A stretch of DNA of 26,369 bases from CAYIHX01 sp964363305. Lineage in GTDB: Bacteria; Bdellovibrionota; UBA1018. Shown here one piece after another: positions 22,071 to 26,369 of the stretch; position 1 is the first letter of the stretch; every line of letters begins with the position of its first letter. Under the pieces are notes generated by a model that saw only the letters and a list, made by a program, of their open reading frames with translations, was not told the origin of the DNA and ran no database searches. The stretch is from positions 1-26,369 of the forward strand of contig CAYIHX010000049.1 of the NCBI GenBank assembly GCA_964363305.1, given 5' to 3'. The translations under genes were made by a program, and so were the position numbers.

Positions 22071-23711
22071 ATGGCCTGGGCACTCGTCATCGTACTCTCG
22101 CTCTTTTCGTACCCTTCCCACTCCTCCGATCCTCACGTCCTCTACACGGAGTACCCAGTGCTCCCCGATGCGACCGGCGTGATTCGACTTTCGCGGCGAG
22201 CCGTGGGCGATGGCCAGCTCCTGGAGCGCGTGCTCGCGAAGGCGAGTTCCCGCACTTACGAGCAGTTTCTCAAGGAGCTGCGCACGGAAGAAAGCCGCCT
22301 CTTCCGCAACCATGTTCTCCTTTTTCACTCGCAAAGCCTCCAGGCCTCGTCACCCGAACACCCTCGCGTCATCCTCTTCAACGAAGGGACGTTCCTCGCT
22401 CTCCGCGAAGATCCGAACCGAGACGAACGCGAGGTCGAAGTCTTGGCCTGGGTGCCTGCGGAGTCACGTTTTCGAACCGCGGAAATTCGATTCGCGGACC
22501 GCACTCGGGCGAACGGGCGCGTCGAGCGTGACCCCCCGTCGTGCATCGCCTGTCACGGCGAAGCCCGCAAGCCGATCTGGCTTCCCTACGATTTCTGGCC
22601 TGGCGCCTATGGCGCGAACATCAGCCGGACGCTCTCACGCGCGGAGTCGATCGCCTATCGCGAGTTTCTCCGACAAAGCGAGCAGGCTCCGGATGCCTCC
22701 GTGGAAAAGCACCTCAACTTTGAACTGACGGTGAAAGGCGGCGGAGAGTTTGACTACCAACTTCCGGCGGTCGAGCTGCTCACGGAGTTGGTCCAACAGC
22801 TCCACCTTGCCGCCCGCAGGTCGGAGATTCTGTCTGGGGATGCGCGCTGGAAGCAGCTCATTCCGGCCTTGATCGCACCTGCGCAGAGTTGCCTCTTCAC
22901 ACCTTCGGGGCTCGACCATTCGTCAGGCCGAGACGCTGATAAAATGATTCAGAGAATCAATGCCTTTGTCGGCCAAGACGTATTGACTCCCGAAGTCTAC
23001 ATCACACGTTTAGAAAAAAATGACCAAGACACAAAAATTGAAAAACAGAAACTCCTTGCTCGATATGTCCGGCAATTCAACCCCTCTCCGGGAAACGCCC
23101 TTCCTTACATGCCGGAACGCCTGAGCCAAGGCGAGAGCCTCTTCGCCGTGATACGTCAGCTTTTCCTTGAAATCGTCGGACTCCCCGCGACCTCTTTCGG
23201 CTTTTCGCCCTTTGAGCGCCTCGATCGCTTTACCTCCCCTCTTCAGGCCGAGCTCGCTTTCTCCGCTCTCGTTGGCACCACTCCCGAAATTCTCGGCCCC
23301 GCGTTCGTCACGGGGATCTTCGACCTCGGCGACGTCTTGCACTACTCATTCCCCGCACCCCGATTCGACTGCGATCGGATCGAACGCGAAAGCGTCGAAC
23401 GGCTGCGAACCATCGCTCTTCATGCGCCCGGCCCTCTGGCTCGCCCCATCGCGATCACCGCGCCGCTTCCGCAATGCGCATCCTGCCACGCAAATCCCAC
23501 CGAAGACTCTCTCGCGCCCCTCATTCCCTTCGATGAACCGGTCGAGCTCGCCGACTGGCTGCGGGCGCCAGAGCGGCGCCTCCGCACGAAAATCGAAGAT
23601 CGCCTCAGCCGCTCCGGACGAGGGCGCATGCCGCCTGAGCATCCCCTGACGGAAACCGAGAAGACCTCGGTCCTTCAAGCTCTCGACCGGATCGCCCGGA
23701 TCGCCGAATGA
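22071..23711 (+). CDS. Exported dihaem c-type cytochrome-like protein
   Basis: Two covalent haem sites CxxCH are present: SCIACHG (Cys158, Cys161, His162) and QCASCHAN (Cys469, Cys472, His473). RMPPEHPLT (Met520) after the second is the usual Met-axial-ligand setting of class I cytochromes c. The N-terminus (MAWALVIVLSLFSYPSHSS) is a short signal peptide lacking the usual basic residues. In-frame stop TAA at 22059 rules out a longer start. The ~300 residues between the haem sites match no fold I can name. It would act in periplasmic electron transfer or peroxide chemistry. Its stop overlaps the ABC ATPase start as ATGA, so translation is coupled. Confidence 0.8.
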   Translation: MAWALVIVLSLFSYPSHSSDPHVLYTEYPVLPDATGVIRLSRRAVGDGQLLERVLAKASSRTYEQFLKELRTEESRLFRNHVLLFHSQSLQASSPEHPRVILFNEGTFLALREDPNRDEREVEVLAWVPAESRFRTAEIRFADRTRANGRVERDPPSCIACHGEARKPIWLPYDFWPGAYGANISRTLSRAESIAYREFLRQSEQAPDASVEKHLNFELTVKGGGEFDYQLPAVELLTELVQQLHLAARRSEILSGDARWKQLIPALIAPAQSCLFTPSGLDHSSGRDADKMIQRINAFVGQDVLTPEVYITRLEKNDQDTKIEKQKLLARYVRQFNPSPGNALPYMPERLSQGESLFAVIRQLFLEIVGLPATSFGFSPFERLDRFTSPLQAELAFSALVGTTPEILGPAFVTGIFDLGDVLHYSFPAPRFDCDRIERESVERLRTIALHAPGPLARPIAITAPLPQCASCHANPTEDSLAPLIPFDEPVELADWLRAPERRLRTKIEDRLSRSGRGRMPPEHPLTETEKTSVLQALDRIARIAE

Positions 23712-24658
23712 GCGTCCCGGCCCTTCGCGCGGAATCGCTCGCGAAATCCTTTCCAAAGGCGACCGCACCCGCCGTCTCTGACCTTTCGTTCGAGATTCGC
23801 GCGGGAGAAACCGTCGCTTTTCTCGGCCCCAACGGCGCGGGAAAAAGCACGACGATCAAGATGCTCTGCGGGATTCTCACGCCAACTTCGGGCCTCGCAT
23901 TCATTGAGAGCTTCGCGGCAGGTACCCGCAGCGCCAACCAGCATCTTGGCCTCATCTTCGGGACCCGCAGCCAGCTCTACCTTCACATGACCATTCGCCA
24001 GAGCCTCGACCTCGTCGCGGAGATTTACGGCGTCACCGGCAGGAAGAAGAAGGATCGCCTGGCTGAACTCGAACGCACCTTTGAGCTTTCCGACTTGCTC
24101 GATCGGCGTACTCGCACGCTCTCACTCGGGCAGCGCATGCGCTGCGAGGTGGTCGCCGCCTTGATCCATCGACCTCGGATCTTGCTGGCCGACGAACCCA
24201 CGATCGGCCTGGACGTCGTCGTGAAAAACCAGCTCCGCGAGCAGATCCGCAAATGGCAGAAGGAAGAAGGCACGACCCTGATGTTGACCAGCCACGACCT
24301 CTCGGACGTCGAGGCCCTGTGTGATCGCTGCATTCTCATCGACCAGGGACGGAAGCAGTTCGACGGCTCCCTTCCAGCGCTTAAGGGAGACCTCTCCGCA
24401 ATTCGCCGAGTGCGCGTCACGACGGCGGCAAGCGATCAGCCGGCCTTCACCGGCGATTCGCGGCTTCGATCGAAGGGAAGCGACGACGCGTTCATTCACT
24501 CCTTCGAGCTCTCGACCCGCGAGATCGGAATGGCGGAGGCGCTCAGCCTGCTCTCCAAGCATTACGGCGACTCGCTCCAGGACCTCGCCATCCACGAAGT
24601 CTCGCTCGAGGAGGTGCTCGGCCACCTCTATAACGAGACGAGGCGGGCCACTCCATGA
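23708..24658 (+). CDS. ABC transporter ATP-binding protein (COG4586 type)
   Basis: Walker A GPNGAGKST (40-48), signature LSLGQ (138-142), Walker B ILLADEP (157-163) and switch His196 in TSHD are all intact. LGLIFGTRSQLYLHMTIRQSLDLVAEIYGV resembles the COG4586 group, whose genes stand with two ABC-2 permeases of COG4587 and COG3694, exactly as here. It powers export or extrusion of an unknown substrate from the cytoplasmic side of the inner membrane. ATGA overlaps couple it to the cytochrome gene before it and the permease after it. Confidence 0.92.
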   Translation: MSVPALRAESLAKSFPKATAPAVSDLSFEIRAGETVAFLGPNGAGKSTTIKMLCGILTPTSGLAFIESFAAGTRSANQHLGLIFGTRSQLYLHMTIRQSLDLVAEIYGVTGRKKKDRLAELERTFELSDLLDRRTRTLSLGQRMRCEVVAALIHRPRILLADEPTIGLDVVVKNQLREQIRKWQKEEGTTLMLTSHDLSDVEALCDRCILIDQGRKQFDGSLPALKGDLSAIRRVRVTTAASDQPAFTGDSRLRSKGSDDAFIHSFELSTREIGMAEALSLLSKHYGDSLQDLAIHEVSLEEVLGHLYNETRRATP

Positions 24659-25443
24659 ACGCCATCGGATCGCTTCGCTTTCATGCCAGAAACGGAATCT
24701 TCTCGATGCGCGAGAACTTTTCTGATTGGGCCTCTGGAATCGCAGGCTTCCTGATGTTTCCTTTTTTCTTGTTCATCCTCTCGCGCATCTGGGAACGCTT
24801 CAGCAGTTTTCAGGGCAACTACACGCGCGAAGAGCTGCTCGCGTACCTCGCCGTAACGGAGTCGCTGTTCATGACCTTCTTCGTGGGCGCGGGAATCTCG
24901 CGAGGAGCGAGCGATTTCAGCCTCTCGCTGGCGCGACCGCGCAGTTGGCTCGCCACGCAGTTTTCCGCCGCCTTCGGTCGGTGCCTCGGCTCGCGCCTCC
25001 TTTATACGATCGTCAGTTTGCTCACCCTCCCGCTGCTGGGCGTGCCTCTTGAGCTCACCCTCAAAGTACTGGGGCGCATGCTGATTCTTCTCCCCGTTTT
25101 GGGCGTGCTTCAGGCCCTCACCTTGATGCTCCTCATGTCGGCCAAGGTCTTCTGGGAACAGACTCAGTACCTCGTCCTTCCCTTGAGCAAGATCTTCCTC
25201 GCGCTCGGTGGCGTGTTCAGCCCGCTGAACGACTACGGCGAACCTTGGCGCTCGTGGCTTCTGCCGCTGCCTCCGGCTGATTGGTTTTTCCAACCCGCCT
25301 ACTGGTGCGTTCGCGGCACACCCTACGGCCTGACCTTCAACGAGTGGATACTTCGTATCGCGCTGTCGATCGCCCTATTGCTTCCGCTGAACGGGTTCTT
25401 TTTTCGGATGGCTCGCAGCCGCCACCAAAGCTACGGAGGTTGA
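24655..25443 (+). CDS. ABC-2 type permease (COG4587-like)
   Basis: The 262-residue protein has about six hydrophobic segments: IAGFLMFPFFLFILS, LFMTFFVGAGI, LLYTIVSLLTLPLLGV, MLILLPVLGVLQALTLMLLM, YLVLPLSKIFLALGGVFSPL and ILRIALSIALLLPLNGFFF. This layout is usual for ABC-2 permeases. It starts within the end of the ATPase gene (ATGA) and stops one base before the next permease, so the three encode one complex. The substrate is unknown. Confidence 0.88.
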   Translation: MNAIGSLRFHARNGIFSMRENFSDWASGIAGFLMFPFFLFILSRIWERFSSFQGNYTREELLAYLAVTESLFMTFFVGAGISRGASDFSLSLARPRSWLATQFSAAFGRCLGSRLLYTIVSLLTLPLLGVPLELTLKVLGRMLILLPVLGVLQALTLMLLMSAKVFWEQTQYLVLPLSKIFLALGGVFSPLNDYGEPWRSWLLPLPPADWFFQPAYWCVRGTPYGLTFNEWILRIALSIALLLPLNGFFFRMARSRHQSYGG

Positions 25444-25444
25444 C

Positions 25445-26236
25445 ATGCTGCCCGCTCCACGCATTCTCTTCACCGCGCTCCGCTACCAGATGGACGCCCA
25501 CCGGGCCAATCCGGCCAATCTCTGGGCCGGCGGTCTCGGCATGTTCATCAACAACGCGATCTTTCTGGCCGGGATGTGGGGCCTCATCTTCGCGGGCAAA
25601 CCGCAGAACAACTCCATCTTAGCGTACTACTTCTCGCTGAGCTTTGTCGTGATGCTCTCCTGGGGCGGTTTGAATTTCTTTCTCTGTGGCTACCGCAGGC
25701 TCGGCGATCTGATCACCAACGGCGAGCTCGAGCCCCTGCTCGCCACTCCACGTCCGGTGCTGGGACTCGTGGCCATCGCATACTCTTCGCCCTTCGCGCT
25801 CGGCGACCTGATCATGGGCGCTCTCGGACTCATCTGGGTCGGCTTCCAGTTCGGTTGGGGGATCAGTGCCCGCTCCGTCCTCGCAACCGGCCTTTCGGGC
25901 TTGGGCTTCGCAGCGCTCTTCATCGGAGCCGGCTCACTGGCCTTCTTCATCCCCCGCGGCGCCAACGTCTCGCAGTTCCTCATCGAATCGATGCTCTCGC
26001 TCACGGTGCAACCGAGCGGGAAAATATTCGGCGACCGGGGCCGCATGCTCGTCCTACTGACGCCGGCGGCCGCGGCTGGAATGTTACCGCTCGATTTCGT
26101 CGAGAAAGGCACCTGGGGTTCGTTCGCGGTCGCGCTGGGCTCCGCACTCCTCTTTCTGTCCCTGGCGCTCGTCTTGTTCCGGGTCGGCCTGCGCCGGTAC
26201 CAGGCGGTCAGCCTGATCCAGGCTCGCTCGCATTAA
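25445..26236 (+). CDS. ABC-2 type permease (COG3694-like)
   Basis: 263 residues with about six hydrophobic segments (GMFINNAIFLAGMWGLIFAG, ILAYYFSLSFVVMLSWGGLNFFL, FALGDLIMGALGLIWVG, LATGLSGLGFAALFIGAGSLAFFI and two more near the end). DLITNGELEPLLATPRPVLG in the first loop is the cytoplasmic coupling-type stretch common to COG3694 permeases. GGAGG five bases before the ATG is a strong ribosome site. It is the last gene of the cytochrome-ABC run and is followed by a nested inverted repeat. Confidence 0.88.
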   Translation: MLPAPRILFTALRYQMDAHRANPANLWAGGLGMFINNAIFLAGMWGLIFAGKPQNNSILAYYFSLSFVVMLSWGGLNFFLCGYRRLGDLITNGELEPLLATPRPVLGLVAIAYSSPFALGDLIMGALGLIWVGFQFGWGISARSVLATGLSGLGFAALFIGAGSLAFFIPRGANVSQFLIESMLSLTVQPSGKIFGDRGRMLVLLTPAAAAGMLPLDFVEKGTWGSFAVALGSALLFLSLALVLFRVGLRRYQAVSLIQARSH

Positions 26237-26283
26237 GTGCGGCGCGTCATTGTAGCGGCGAGCCAACGTCCTGGGGAGTGGGG

Positions 26284-26369
26284 CGGGAAGGAGAAGGCTC
26301 CTCCCCGGACATCCTGTCCTCTCGCTTTCGCCATCCTGGCTCGCGAGAGTCGGTGCCTTCTCCTTCCCG
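26284..26369 (-). ncRNA. Nested hairpin structure with CAGGATG loops, possible CsrA-binding RNA
   Basis: An 18-base inverted repeat with one mismatch (26284-26301 and 26352-26369, CGGGAAGGAGAAGG core) encloses two hairpins. Read on the minus strand these are GCCAGGATGGC, itself inside a CTCTCGC/GCGAGAG stem, and GGACAGGATGTCC. Both expose GGA in the loop. A third CAGGACG lies just outside (about 26267-26273). CAGGA(U/A/C)G is the repeat known from CsrB-type RNAs that titrate CsrA. No promoter or terminator is visible and the window ends at the outer stem. It may instead be a dispersed repeat or the terminator region of the ABC genes. Confidence 0.4.

Noticed and set aside
26237..26260. GGCGCGTCATT after the last permease resembles part of the repeat at 16783-16816.
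   Set aside because: Only about 10 bases match, without the GAGCACCTTTTGATGC part.

Overview
The window is a GC-rich, densely coded bacterial chromosome segment with 27 supported protein genes and no rRNA, tRNA or CRISPR that I can see. Lipoproteins with lipoboxes, a beta-barrel outer-membrane protein ending in Phe, a FecR-like protein and two CxxCH haem sites point to a Gram-negative. The mix of predicted envelope proteins, a TadG-like protein, a histone-H1-like protein and an HNH nuclease of the RYIP...RCEF type suggests the former deltaproteobacteria, perhaps Bdellovibrionota. That placement is inference.

Left part (1-8600). The end of an HNH nuclease gene runs in from the left edge and is followed by an acidic lipoprotein gene, both on the + strand. 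Facing them is a compact minus-strand block of seven genes, read right to left: metzincin lipoprotein, exported HEAT-like protein, Hpt-CheW fusion, membrane-anchored TPR-like protein, FecR-like protein, outer-membrane barrel, and COG4324-type aminopeptidase lipoprotein. Four of the six junctions overlap. This is the least familiar part of the window and the best candidate for an undescribed system (envelope proteolysis or sensing tied to a kinase-less chemotaxis-type module).

Middle (8650-16530). Housekeeping genes: a metallophosphoesterase; a small ferredoxin; a BFD-like [2Fe-2S] protein with the Fe-S carrier ApbC/Mrp; folE; and a lipoylation block. In that block lipA, the E2 acyltransferase and lpdA are closely linked on the minus strand, followed by lipB behind a 32-bp perfect inverted repeat. 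LipB and LipA make the lipoyl group, E2 carries it, and Lpd reoxidises it. E1 is not in the window.

Right part (16530-26369). An intergenic stretch of about 430 bp holds a strong terminator and a repeat copy. Then come two small secreted proteins, a TadG-like protein, an H1-like basic protein with its own terminator, an HD phosphohydrolase, and a dihaem c-type protein that overlaps by ATGA a three-gene ABC-2 exporter of the COG4586/4587/3694 type. The last 86 bases form a nested inverted-repeat structure. Read on the minus strand it presents two CAGGATG hairpin loops plus a CAGGACG, like the CsrA-binding repeats of CsrB-type RNAs.

Two short palindromic repeat types are scattered at gene ends: a GAGCACCTTTTGATGC type and a GGTGYCTGRCACC type. 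They look like REP elements.
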